From the NCBI GenBank assembly GCA_030052745.1, contig JANBVO010000015.1, positions 124,001 through 188,000 on the forward strand: a stretch of 64,000 nucleotides of DNA, in the 5' to 3' direction. Positions 22,320-33,515 of this stretch are shown in pieces (position 1 is the first letter of the stretch; the number at the start of each line of letters is the position of its first letter). A program made the translations under genes and the position numbers. The stretch is from Pleurostoma richardsiae (lineage: Eukaryota > Ascomycota > Sordariomycetes > Calosphaeriales > Pleurostomataceae). The notes below the pieces were generated by a model. The model was not told the origin of the DNA. It was given only the letters and a program-made list of their open reading frames with translations, and ran no database searches.

Positions 22320-25011
22320 GTGTTTTGGGACTTCCGAACCTTCTGGATATCATGTCAACCTCTGGGCGGGGCGGCGGCGACACACTGGGAGACACTACGC
22401 AAACGTTTGAAGGGCTGCACGATAATTAGAGGAAATTCAGTTAACCACATGCACTGGGCTCGAACTGATGTTAAGTCCTCTTTATCGTGAACATTTTAGA
22501 GCTTTAAAACTGCAATGGTATCAAGGTGCCTACCCAAACATGACGCAATTACGGTCTGAAGTATTTGATACTTGTGTCTCTATGGAGTGGTTTTGGTACG
22601 CTCTTGGTCTTCATTCGCGCCGTAGCTCTGAAGACTGAAGCTTAAGTGTCTACAATTTCCCCTTGACACTACGAAGCCGGTTGTCCTCAACCTCAGATGC
22701 TTTCCGATACCGATACGCCTTTAGCTTAACATCCTCGTGTGCAGGAGTTGATGCCAGCACTTCCTGCGAATTCCCGCATCGTCCGGCAGCTGTTCTCGCC
22801 CTTTTGGACCGGCACACCCTCCCGCACCTGAAAGGCTTTCCTATCGACTCCGTCCAGCACACAGAGCAAGATGCCACCTTTGAGGCAGCCATGACCCTAT
22901 CTAGTGGCAACTTTTGCTGGGGTCACTAAAAAGAGGCAAGCTTTGCAGTGACCTGCAGCGTACAGTCTCGAGATGGGAGTTATTGCTGGTTGTGCATCCA
23001 TCTGATGCATGGCAGATCACCATCCGTGTCGACTCATATGTGAACGAGTCTCTTCCTCCTTCGAACGTGACCCTGGCTAAAACTGTTGTGCTCCTATCTA
23101 TTAGTAATGACAGCTCGAGCGATTCCATCCGCTAAGCCATTGCATCGCGGCATCAAGACGATGCTGCTTTCCCATGCGCAACATCATTGTGTTGAAATTA
23201 CTTCAAGGTAGGTCCACCTGTTGAGGGACAGGCTTGATTCCAACGAAAGTCAGGAAAGTAGTCAAGCCCGTAGATCTAACAACAAAAACGCTAGGGTGAA
23301 GTACATGCCTGTGAGTCCGCACGTCTTCAAACGCCGTGGCTGAAACCCGTGTGCTGGGTCTTCGGTCTCCAAGCGTTACTCCTAAGGGCGGAGTCGGTCC
23401 GGTTTGCGACGTAATGGAGGCCGGTCATGATGTGAGCGGCAGAAGCTAAGCCTAAGGCTTTAAAGATGAAAAGATATGAGGCGGTTCAAGAAGCATATCC
23501 CCAGCCGTGGGCGGGAAGTCAGGGGACTGGGTCTTTCGGCAATTCTCATGTTGTTCGGCGGCCGACTCAGGCTGCGAGGGACGTGGCAAGCCACCTCACC
23601 GAGGTCCGGTCCTTCGAAAATAGAAAGGAAGGGGCCAAGCATAATCTGCAAATTGGTGTAGTACATGTGCGGCCGAGCGGCTGATGCAAAGCAATGAGGT
23701 TGAGTTCCCGGCTTGTGGGACATCCTCAGACTCGAAAACAATGAAAAAAACCGCTTCGACCAGCGGGTTTGTGACTGCCAAGCCTGCAAGACAGACGCGC
23801 GCTTCTACTTTCCTTAGTCTCGAGAACCTGCAGTGGACGCCACAGAGCCATTTTGGAAGGGAGGGCTGCGAAGAGCGGGCTGAGCAGCCGCCGGGCCGCG
23901 TGTGTGGTGAGTGCGCTCTTCATTCGCCTGCAACGAATTCAGCCAGGAGCAAGGACGGCTCCTGTGTTTGAACTCAAACTCAACGGTGGGGGTGGAAAAG
24001 GAAGAAAGTGGTCTTTTGATGATCCAATCGTTTCGAGGATCCGGCAGTCGTCTGAAACCAACCGCATCGATGCATCTCCGAAAGGAGATGTCCTGCACTC
24101 CAGGATGATTGCCGCCCAGACGTAGACTTAGGCAACTGGCTTCTTCGGGGGCCAGCTGGATGCATGTTCAGCGCTTCTGACGAGGCTCCGTAGCCCACCA
24201 CAATGAGGCTTGATGCATGTTGTCCATTCTTCACGAGGCTCCGCTATAGCTCCATCCAATTCCAGGTTGTCAATAGACAACTAAGCTCGAAGGTTTTAGT
24301 AGACTATATCAGATGCAGTGGTCTGGGCAATGGCAGCCCCCCATCCACCTCATCCCCGAATTAGACACTCACTCGCAGGGACTATGGCTCACTGACCTGC
24401 ACATGTAGAAAATACAGCTATTCAAACTGTCGAGAGTACGGGTAGTTGAGAAATAGACACACACACACACACATGCACCCCAGATATTCACTCGACTAAC
24501 GCAGTCCATATAAAGATGGGCCGGGAAGTCGCAGTAGAGCAGGACCGACCATCCTTCAGCCAACATTGATTCAATGATTCAGGGTTACTAGTTCTCTCCG
24601 ACTTCCATGTCCCCTTGCATTCCACAATTTTCTCGTCTGATAGACCATTGCATGTTTAACCGCCACGAACAAATACTATGGCCAAGAAAATAAATATACT
24701 GAGATGGGCGGTCAGCTGTCTCAGCTACTTTGTGATCGTCATCGCAATCATCTTCCATGGCAAGTCGCGCTCTTTCCAGGCCATAAGCCATAATCATACC
24801 ACAAATTTCATTCCTATACTGACATTTAGATGAAGTCCTGATGAACGGGGTCTGTATACTACGTTCAGGCCTTTTGGAGAGACTTTACGTCGTCGAGTTA
24901 CAGCTCGTCAACCAGGCAGAGCATGTGGCTCTTCGAGTCGGATACATCGGTCGGTGACCCTTCCAGAATGATCCTTTCCCACACACGCGTGCCCAGCGTC
25001 AACTGATAATT
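22320..25011. other. Gene-poor stretch of 2.7 kb
   Basis: No supported gene. Short frames occur on both strands, the longest about 95 codons, and none resembles a family. Two consecutive plus frames (22663-22929 and 22914-23135) read as fairly natural protein and could be remnants of a lost gene. I see no terminal repeats or transposase motifs. Confidence 0.4.
24457..24473. repeat. (AC)n microsatellite
   Basis: An uninterrupted AC dinucleotide run of 17 bp inside the gene-poor stretch. Confidence 0.9.
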
Positions 25012-25683
25012 ATGTCCCGTCGGGACTACATAGGTGCCTGTGCTTCGTTTCCAAAGACCCCGAATGTCGCATCCGCAATCCCTCCAGTTGCCTCAACCCC
25101 AGGAGCAGGCTTCCAAGACAGCAGCCCATTCAAATGCATTCAGGATTTGAGGTCCGGCAATTTCACCGCTGGACAGCTCGCGGACCAGTATGTCGCATCG
25201 ATGGACTTGTCATCCATGTCCACTTCCGAGTATAATGCAAGCCTTGCAACCCTGGTGGAGGTTGGCCTCAAGCTGCAAAGCGAAGTCCTCCTCGGCCGTG
25301 AGATTATGGCGACACTTTTCCTCCTCGCTGTTGGTATGTCATTGTCTACTTATCCCGTGTTCTTCGACTCCGAGAAGAGACGCAAAGCCTGTCGGGCTCT
25401 CTTGTATCTATCCACTCTGGCCGTTAGCGCTGGATTCATGCTCGCCGGCGCCGTAACCTTCGCCACAGCTCAGGCAGTTAAGGCACTTCGACTTTTCCCA
25501 CCCAGTTGGCCCAATAAATTGGCGGCGACAGACGAAATTATGGCAATCAAGCCGGGCTACTCATTGCATTGTCTTCAGCTAGTCGCTCTTAGTCTTACTG
25601 GAGCCTTTATATTCTTTATCGGCATCACGTACTTCCTGGAACACAAACAAGAGAGAGTCGCCCAGCCGTTTGGGAAAGCTTGA
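25012..25683 (+). CDS. Membrane protein of unknown function
   Basis: A 223-residue single-exon protein with no family I recognise. The first 90 residues are polar, with NFTAGQLADQYVASMDL and two N-glycosylation sequons (NFT, NAS). Three hydrophobic stretches follow: about 100-116 (ATLFLLAVGMSL), 129-155 (LLYLSTLAVSAGFMLAGAV) and 193-215 (LVALSLTGAFIFFIGITYFL), with a basic segment DSEKRRKACR between the first two and a polar C-tail. The sequons suggest the long N-terminal part is lumenal or outside. The layout resembles small fungal membrane proteins with a glycosylated head. An upstream exon with a further membrane segment is possible. Confidence 0.55.
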   Translation: MSRRDYIGACASFPKTPNVASAIPPVASTPGAGFQDSSPFKCIQDLRSGNFTAGQLADQYVASMDLSSMSTSEYNASLATLVEVGLKLQSEVLLGREIMATLFLLAVGMSLSTYPVFFDSEKRRKACRALLYLSTLAVSAGFMLAGAVTFATAQAVKALRLFPPSWPNKLAATDEIMAIKPGYSLHCLQLVALSLTGAFIFFIGITYFLEHKQERVAQPFGKA

Positions 25684-26974
25684 GTCGGAATGTTCCCCGT
25701 CACCATGACTTTCGCCTTTCTTTCCCCCGGGTATGGGCATGAATGGGTATGATATCTCCAAGGGGAAGCCCAGAAAGCGGTTCTTTAGACGTTCTAATGG
25801 CTGAGGTGATAGCGAGGTGGCCGGTATTAGAGTGCTCTTAGTGTTTACCATACATGATAGTTGTTGGTACTTGCGGGGAGAAACAACGTGCATCTGATGG
25901 GTGTAATGGACCTGATCATTCATTTTGTTTACGTTTCTTGCTTTGATGGACGGGCTGTTAGTAACATTAGAACGTCTGAATTGATGTTTCATTTGCCTCC
26001 GTTTGCATGTACCATTTTGGCCTTCAAGTCTGCATTGCCCTTTGCAGATGTTACGGTGCCTGGCTCACATACTTGCTATGTTACACGGGGACACCGTTCT
26101 ATTGGGGCCTTTCCCCGCTGGACTTGAGATCAGTGAGATACTGTGCACCCCAAGCCGTCTTTTCCAGAGGAACCTCGAAGTTCAAGGTATGCGGGCTGCG
26201 TAATGATAGGAGCTCGGCCAATACCACGGCTGTTCCGAGTCCTACTGCTAGTGGCGGAGATGAAGCCCAAAACTCGAATAAGCACTGTCGATCTTTTTTT
26301 ATCAGATGATCAGATAACTTAATAGACATATATGGTTGGCCTTCGGCATCCAAGTGGATGCCCCCAGAAAAACTTTTGCGTTTACAACGGTGCCATGTCG
26401 GCCCCAGTCCCGTCTGATAATGCTGGCTTCTGCGGGACTTTCTCCTTGTCCAGTATATGCCTCAAGACCGGTACTTCCGGGTGCTTCTTAGGGTAACACC
26501 GCGCCGGCCTGCGTGCCAATAATTGCCATATGGACCAAAGGAGCCGGACAGCGGGTCATTATGCAAGGCAGTTCCTGCGTTAGACCAGGCCGCCTTCAGC
26601 GTCGCGTGAGACCCCTTTGATCGATCGTGGATTAGCGCCGGCACTTTCTGAGTACACAGTACGTAATCGGTAGGTGCATGATTCTATCCGCGGCAAGACG
26701 TGGAGAAGATGGCCGAGCACCTGTCTAGTGTAGGATCCCTGAAGATGCGGTGTGTAACCTTGCATTGGCGAGAACTGCAGGTATCTTTCTCTTCCATGAG
26801 ATTAGACAAGGGGTGATCGGCACTGGCCGCCTAGCGAGACCGGAGCAGGCCATGAAGGCATTTTCTAGCATCGTCCAATATAAGACGCGCCGTGATCAGA
26901 TGGCCTCCAAGTACAGCTGGAGATTGAGTCTCCAACCTTCGTCCCCACTAGGCTCACTACTTGCAACGACCGAG
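25684..26974. other. Intergenic, no gene supported
   Basis: About 1.3 kb with the 3' end of the membrane-protein gene and the upstream region of the next. The reading frame of the next gene is open from about 26750, but residues before the signal peptide look non-coding. Confidence 0.4.
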
Positions 26975-28589
26975 ATGGTATCCTCTGCACCATATCTGCT
27001 TCACGTGCTCATCTGCTTTGTCCAGGGCCTTCTGGTTGGGGCGGAGAACGTGACTTACTGGCCATGGCAGACGTACAAATCCAACTCTGTGCAGCCGCCG
27101 TCCCTCAACATCACAAAATCCGGTCCCACGTCTCCGGGCTACCTCTTCTTCGACCAAGATGGTGACTACGCACATCAGACTGGTGTGTTCATCATGGATG
27201 ACGACAACGAGCTTATTTGGCACGGTGCTAGCGCAGACATCAGTGCCTACAGCGCGCAGCTTCTCGACGGCCAGCCTGTGTTGACGTATTTCCTCGGCAT
27301 CTCGTTCCCTGAGCCGTGGGGTTGGGGATACGGAATCATTGAGGTGCTCGATGACTCGTATGAGAGCATCTACAATGTCTCCCTGACGGCGGAGCAAGAG
27401 GGATTCACGGCCGTGGGCGGCCTCGACCCGGCCAATCTTTGGTCTTATATCGACATCCACGAGGCTAAGATCACATCCGAGGGAAGCATGCTAGTGACTG
27501 CGATCAATGTCACCAAGTTTGACCTGACGTCTATCGGTGGGCCTGAGGACGGATGGATTGCAGACTCACTCTTCTACGAGATAGATGTCAAGACCAACGA
27601 GGTCCTATTCCGCTGGAGTTCCCTGACTCATCTCGATGAGATCCCGCTCGAAGACGTGGTCCAGTTTTACCCCCTGGACGACCTGGGTACGAACCAGACA
27701 TACCCTTACGGCTACTTCCACATTAATGCCGTCGACAAGTTTCAGGATGGCTCGTACTTGATCTCCTCCCGGTTTTACTGCTCCATTTTCAAGATCTCGG
27801 CCAACGGGTCTGTCGAGTGGACTTTGCAAGTAAGTCCATTTACACATCCATCCGTAGTTTCCATAGCGAGAGACCTATTAACGGCTGCCATCTTAGGGAC
27901 GCAATGGGGGCGACTTCCGGCTAAGCCCCGATCTGTCCTTCTGTTACCAGCACGATGCCCGAATCCGACGGGAGGAAGACAACGTCGTTGAAATCAGTCT
28001 GTTCAATAACGACAATGACGCAGATGATCTCGGAGTCAACCAAACGACGGGCATTTTCATGAGCGTCAATACGGAAACCATGACAGCGACGCTGAAGAAG
28101 CAGTTTGCGGATCCTAATGACCCGCTGTACAGCGCCTCCCAGGGCGGTCTCCAGCACATTCCGGGTGACGACCACGTTGTGATGGGCTACGGCAGCGTCC
28201 CCAGCATCAAGGAGTACAGCCCCGACGGCGAGTGCATCATGACTGCCGAGTTCGGGCACAGCCAAGGCTATGTCATGTCATACCGCGCCTACCGCCTGCC
28301 GTGGGTGGGCCGCCCCAAAACGCCCCCCGACGTCTTCGCCTGCAGGGACGCGCACAACCGGACCGCGGTGTACATGAGCTGGCTCGGGGCAACTGAGCAT
28401 CGGTCCTGGAAGGTCTTCTCGGGGCTTGGCAGCTCAAACCTGACTTGGGTTGATCGGGTCCCTAGAGACGGCTTTGAGACTGAGGCCCATGTCTCTGGGC
28501 GTCCGTCTTACGTCCAGGTAGAGGCGTATGGATCCAACGGTACCGTCCTCGGGACATCCTCAGTTGTGGAAGTTGCGTCCTCATGTTAG
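26975..28589 (+). CDS. Secreted arylsulfotransferase-family (ASST) protein
   Basis: Exons are 26975-27829 and 27897-28589, giving 515 residues. A signal peptide (YLLHVLICFVQGLLVGA) is followed by a beta-propeller of the fungal arylsulfotransferase group: SPGYLFFDQDGDYAHQTGV, DDDNELIWHGAS, WSYIDIHEAKITSEGS, GYFHINAVDKFQDGSYLI, and after the intron RNGGDFRLSPDLSFCYQHD, GGLQHIPGDDHVVMGYG. The His residues in DIHEAK, FHINAV and YQHDA fit the conserved His set of this fold. Bacterial ASSTs move sulfate between phenols; fungal members are mostly uncharacterised. About ten N-glycosylation sequons agree with secretion. The frame is open to 26750, but the start chosen gives a clean signal peptide. Real sulfotransferase activity is unproven. 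Confidence 0.83.
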
Positions 28590-29769
28590 CAATCGGCGTC
28601 ACGATAGTGCTCTGTATGCACTTGTTAACTTCTCGGATTCCCACAGCTGGCTACCTCACCTAGATATCAAGTCTAAATATCTGACTACCCTCTATTACAA
28701 CAGCAGTGATTCCGAAATGGACGAAGAAAGCGGTGTAGCACTATGAGATGAACACTTATCTTCTCAGAATGTTCTGATAGGAATTGAAGAATTGGATGCG
28801 CAGCTTCTGGGTGTTCGTCCCCCGCGACAAGTGATGCCACCTAAGATGAGGACGGTAGGTGGGACCGGAACAACAGAAACCAGCGGAACAACTACCGACT
28901 GCTGTTATTCCAATCCGACGTCATTCTTGGTCACGTAGGAATATCGCACGCCAGCCCTCGGAGAGTCAACCTGGAGGGCGTTGTTGTGTGGTGAGATATT
29001 CGTAGCAGTGACTGGTAGCAGGAAGCCTGTGCCTCAGCCCTCGGCGTCTGTCGAATAAATCCTTTGTGGGCGTGTTGGCGCTGGAGGGTGTCTCTTATGC
29101 CTTGCCGTGCCATGGTCTATGGTGTATGCCACTCTATAGGTAGGGAGGTGTCGTACTGGCGCCTATAGCCGGTGAGCTATGAGGGAGGGAGGGAGACTCA
29201 TCTGCGCAGTCCGTCGGACACATGATAATGATGATAGCGGTCGCAGTTACAGATACCTGCATGCCTACCTACCTATCTCTCTCTCCTCCTCTACGCTAAT
29301 CAGCTGACTCATGCCTGCTCTTCCGAATGGAGGCCCTGCATGCGTGCGTGTATGCGGGCATGCATACATCACGCCGCAGCCCCGCTTCCCCTCCCGCCAA
29401 GTGGCCTGTCTGGGCCGGAGCTCCTCATGTTTCCGCGCTCCGCGCCCCCGGGAACCCGGACCAAGCATCCCCAGCCTCTGTCTATCCTGTCTCTTCCAGC
29501 TGTCGAGTGCTTCCCACATCCGGCCCGAGCATCTGTGCGCGGCCCGCTCTACCACGCTCTCGGCCTGGTATGCTTCCTGATCCGTATCCCGCGACCACGC
29601 AGGCCGATGCGACCTTTGCGGACAGTGTGCTGGTTGCACGCCGCGACGTCTCCGAGTCCTTGCGCAAAGCACTCCACCAAGGCCAGTTCCTTGGCCCTGC
29701 ACGAGCTTCTGCTCCTCTTAGTCTCGTCGCGACCTCCTCTAGCAGTACCCCTAGTTCTCACGTTCCACC
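28590..29769. other. Intergenic, upstream of the Zn2Cys6 gene
   Basis: About 1.2 kb. It includes GAGGGAGGGAGGG at about 29181-29193 and C/T-rich tracts before the regulator. No supported gene. Confidence 0.35.
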
Positions 29770-31400
29770 ATGCCGTCAGGAGACATGGACGGATCAGCCC
29801 GGAGTTCCTCTAGCGCTCCTGCTGAACCCCGGTTCCGGCCCATTCGGCCTCGCCCGGCAGTGCCCCCGGCCGCTCCGCCTCCCACGCCATCGAAGCTGGA
29901 GAAACGGCCGCGAATATTATCTCCGGCTGCCTGCGATAGTATGCCCTCCACCTGTCATCCGCGCTCTTGAGAGCGAGGGCGGACACCTCCGGCTAATTCT
30001 TTCCAGGATGCCGTCGGAAGAAGATCAGGGTGCGTCTGCCATGTGACACCGCCGGCAGATACGCCGGAACGTTTCCATGTGCTTCGACCGAGTTGCTCGG
30101 CTTCGCTGACAATCCAAGTGCGACGGAAGGAGGCCCGCCTGCAGCGCCTGCCTGAAGGCAACCGCCGACTGCAAGTTTCCCGTCCCGGAGGGCCTCACCC
30201 GCCGGGAGGCTGAGAAGAGGAAATTCGACGAAGTCGCCGGAGCTAACCGAGATCTCGAGAGTGTTGTCCGACTTCTGCGTGACGGTAAGGAAAGCGAGGC
30301 CGTCTCAGTCCTCAACCGCATCCGGCAAGCCGACAACCTAGATGACGCCGTCCAGTCCATCGCCCATGCGAGTCTGTTGTTGCCGCCTCCTGGTCCAAGT
30401 ACGGTCTACAGTATACTTCCGCCCCAAGACAGACATCCATAATAACCGGCTGTTAGACGTGGCGCCCGACAAAAGGTCGCCGGTCACCACGTCGCTGCCG
30501 GGTATAAGCAGCTTCTTCGCTCTACCTTCACACAGAGGTCTATCGTCAAGGTTCGTCTCTATACTTTCTTCGTCGTGTAAGGGCAGGGACTCAGCCTACC
30601 TGGGCTAAAATACCTAATGGCCAAGGCTCGGTTCTCTCAACTTCATCTTTGAGGAGCTCTTTGAAAACAGCCTCAGAGGTTCCGGCTGGAATGATGCTGT
30701 CTTTATCAATTCGGTCTCAACCTCTTTGTCTTATCCTAGGTAGACCGCAGAGTCTCTGAAGACGACCGCCTGCTAAACCATCTAGCAACCCTCTTCTTCA
30801 TCTGGGATCCGTATCTCGGTCGAGTCATACATCACCCCATGTTCATTGAAGACACCAAGTCGGTCCAAGAACCTGTCAATGACGAGACGTGCTTCTGTTC
30901 ATTCGGGTTTGTTAACGCAACGATGAATATGGGTCGCGTAAGTGGCATTCCGAGATGCACCTAATAATCCCGGACTTTCAAGCTGACCTCACCCCTTACG
31001 GCTCGACTCTATACAGGACGCATGGTATTCTAAGCCGGGAATTCTCGACACACGTGGCAGGCGCTTTGCTTGCACCGCCATCGGGTTTCAAGCCCAGTGC
31101 TAGGCTGTACAGACCGCAGCAGAACAGCAAGGTCTGGCTATGTTCTATGGGGATCAAGCTCGATCATGAACACGCAAGTGGCTGGGCAGAGCCTGGCGTG
31201 CCTGTCAATGCTGAAATCCACGTCCCAGTGAGGCTCTGGTCGTTGGTACTTTACAGGGGAACCCTGGCATGCTTGAGACTGGGTCGAAAGACCTTCACAA
31301 CCGGCTTTCCCCGGTGGCTACCTACGGGTTGGAATTGCCTACCGCCGGGCGACTCGTTAGTATCGAAGGCCGGCAGCTACCACACAGCTTCATAGACATC
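29770..31400 (+). pseudogene. Zn2Cys6 transcription factor gene, 3' part decayed
   Basis: The 5' part is convincing. Exons 29770-29938, 30007-30029 and 30119 onward join to a Zn2Cys6 cluster spaced C-x2-C-x6-C-x6-C-x2-C-x6-C, starting at Cys55 (ACDRCRRKKIR, then CDGRRPACSACLKATADCK), followed by a Glu/Lys/Arg heptad-like segment for dimerisation. Further exons probably continue (about 30457-30550 and 30626 onward), and 30740-30937 clearly belongs to the fungal regulator middle domain (RVSEDDRLLNHLATLFFIWD, CSFGFVNATMNM). From 31017 the frame still reads YSKPGILDTRGRRF but then meets several in-frame stops among recognisable remnants. The gene is therefore probably inactive or makes only a short DNA-binding protein. 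Splicing between 30410 and 30740 is uncertain, and the end is approximate. Confidence 0.7.
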
Positions 31401-32148
31401 ATGAAGGTTCCGGCGCCGTTGAAGACTAGAGCCACCCGTGAGGGGTCGGCAGGACGTTACGGTCGTACAGCACTTCGATGCGTTGGCGGAGTTGGATTTG
31501 GCGCCTGGATAGGATCAAGGACATCCTGGGCGTTTCGCGAAGTGCCACAGCTAGTAGCGCGCTACTAACTCGAAGATGGAGCTCTCACGGTTTAGACAGT
31601 GTTCCGATGGTATCCAATCAGTCCGTTCTGAAGTTGACGGCTCCTCCCAAAGGCAACTCTCACGGTAGCATGCAGATTTCTGTACCGTACTATTTACGGG
31701 CAAGCTGCCGTAGCAGAGCGCAGCGGACTGTGTTCGTTCCGCGCAGTTCGCCCTCCTGCACGCAGTAAATTCACACGCTGCTTTCACACAGCTTCATTGG
31801 AAGGAACATAGGCTCATTAGCAGATTGCCGCTCTTCGTCTTATCCCCCTAACGATACGCTCATGCCAGACGGATTCAGAGTATTTCAATCGTCGGGCCAA
31901 CCCGAGACGCTGATCTAATAAAGCCATCCCAAGTGCCGGGGATCCGGCAGAGACAAGGGATCGAACCCAAAGTCCGGCATCGGTGATAAGGGCCACCATC
32001 GCCGCGCGGGAGGATGACCCACCCGGTCCTTGACATCATCTCCCGCCCTGTTCGAGCGTCTTCCGCCCCGCGCCTGAGCTGCTCATACGCCATGGCATGC
32101 TACATATGAGTTCCTCCAACACGAAGAGTCAGGCGGCGGTTATTCAAG
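31401..32148. other. Intergenic, no gene seen
   Basis: About 750 bp between the decayed regulator and the aldose-dehydrogenase-like SDR. Open frames here show no family resemblance. Confidence 0.35.
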
Positions 32149-32940
32149 ATGGCGGAGAAGACTAAATATGCCGTCTATCCCAGCCTGGCGGACCGGGTGA
32201 TTGTCGTTTCGGGCGGGGCGATGGGAATCGGCGCCGCGATAGTGGAGCAGTTCGCCCGGCAGGGCTCCCAAGTCATCTTCCTCGACATCGACGCCGATGC
32301 TGCTGGGCGCCTGGTCGAGAAGGTCGATTCTCTACGAGTAGCTCACCGGCCGATCTTCCATCACTGCGACCTCGGGGACATAGATGGCGCCGTCAAGCCC
32401 GTGACGACCAAGATCCTTGCAGACTTCCCCAGAGTCCACGGCCTGATCAATAACGCCGCCGCAACCGCCAAGGAGGCCAAGACCCCGACCATGGACATTA
32501 CGCCGGAGATATGGGGACGGAGCCTCGACCTCAACCTGCGCCACCAGTTCTTCCTTACGCAGGCGCTGATGCCGGGGCTGCTGGCTGCCGGGGAGTCGTC
32601 TGTCATCAACATGGGCAGCATCTCATGGGTCATTCCCGCGACGGGGACGCTGTCCTACACGACGAGCAAGGCTGCGGTGGTCGGCCTGACGAGGACGCTC
32701 GCACACGAGTTCGGGCCAAAGGGCGTCAGGGTCAACAGTATCATGCCGGGGTCCATTGCGACAGAGCGGGAGAAGCGCGAAATCCACACGCCAGAATACA
32801 AGGCTCTGGTTCTCGATCGGCAGGCGGTGAAGAGGCTATTACAGCCTGAAGATGTTGCGAGGACGGCGCTGTGGCTCGTTGCCGACGACGGCGCGGGGAT
32901 CACGAACCAGAGCATTGTCATCGATGGGGGTTGGACTTGA
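32149..32940 (+). CDS. Classical SDR resembling bacterial aldose (galactose/arabinose) dehydrogenases
   Basis: A 263-residue single-exon cytosolic oxidoreductase. It has SGGAMGIG (21-28, variant of TGxxxGxG), Asp46 after strand beta-2 in FLDID (suggesting NAD preference), NNAAAT from 101, Ser157 in NMGSISW, Tyr170 and Lys174 in LSYTTSKAA, and the C-terminal LQPEDVARTALWL and VIDGGWT. Segments such as NLRHQFFLTQALMPGL and FGPKGVRVNSIMPG resemble, from memory, bacterial D-galactose/L-arabinose 1-dehydrogenases more than the usual fungal SDRs. Those enzymes oxidise aldoses to lactones. A Cps1-type glycosyltransferase follows on the same strand. Substrate not proven. Confidence 0.85.
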   Translation: MAEKTKYAVYPSLADRVIVVSGGAMGIGAAIVEQFARQGSQVIFLDIDADAAGRLVEKVDSLRVAHRPIFHHCDLGDIDGAVKPVTTKILADFPRVHGLINNAAATAKEAKTPTMDITPEIWGRSLDLNLRHQFFLTQALMPGLLAAGESSVINMGSISWVIPATGTLSYTTSKAAVVGLTRTLAHEFGPKGVRVNSIMPGSIATEREKREIHTPEYKALVLDRQAVKRLLQPEDVARTALWLVADDGAGITNQSIVIDGGWT

Positions 32941-33515
32941 ACCATTCAGCTACCTGCGCTCCACGCAACGGAAATCATGCCTTATGCCTTATTATTACTG
33001 TTTCTTCTTCTTGGTATACCAATTTAGTCAAGCTACGTTAGAATCTGGAAACTGCATGAGGCGTACGCGTCGTGGCCTCTCATGTCAATTGGCTTCATGG
33101 ACTTGAAGGTCCTTTGTTCGCACTCTTTTGAGAGCCACCTCTTCCAAGAGCCGAGAGCACCCCCACGCCCATACTTGGAAAACGGTTGTACACTGTATCA
33201 AGACAAAGGACATCCTAGTGGCCCTTCACAAACTTAGATATCGGGTCTTGCAGGGTGCACAATAAGATATTCGTGAGACCAAACAATGCGGTTGTTCAAG
33301 AGGGTCATATTCAAGGCTAACATCAATGAACAAAGATGTCCTTGTTCTAGGTCGAAAACTTATAAAACTAACTTGGACGCGGTTCCATCGCTCGTACTTA
33401 ACGTCTACGAAAGGGGCTGAGACCAATAACTCGAGAACTTGAGATACCCCTATCCTGAAAGCATTAACCTTGGTCAGCCAACCAAGCAGAGTCCCCTGTC
33501 TGGCTACTACTTCTA
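32941..33515. other. Intergenic, no gene seen
   Basis: These 575 bp hold the SDR 3' end and the glycosyltransferase promoter; A/T-richer than the genes. Confidence 0.35.

Noticed and set aside
30714-30739. A 26-bp intron in the regulator gene
   Set aside because: Too short for a fungal intron; a 42-bp alternative (from about 30698) or loss of function is more likely.
31900-32020. Minus-strand GGGTTCGATC resembling a tRNA T-loop
   Set aside because: The flanking stem pairs poorly and no acceptor stem, anticodon arm or A box fits at the right distances.
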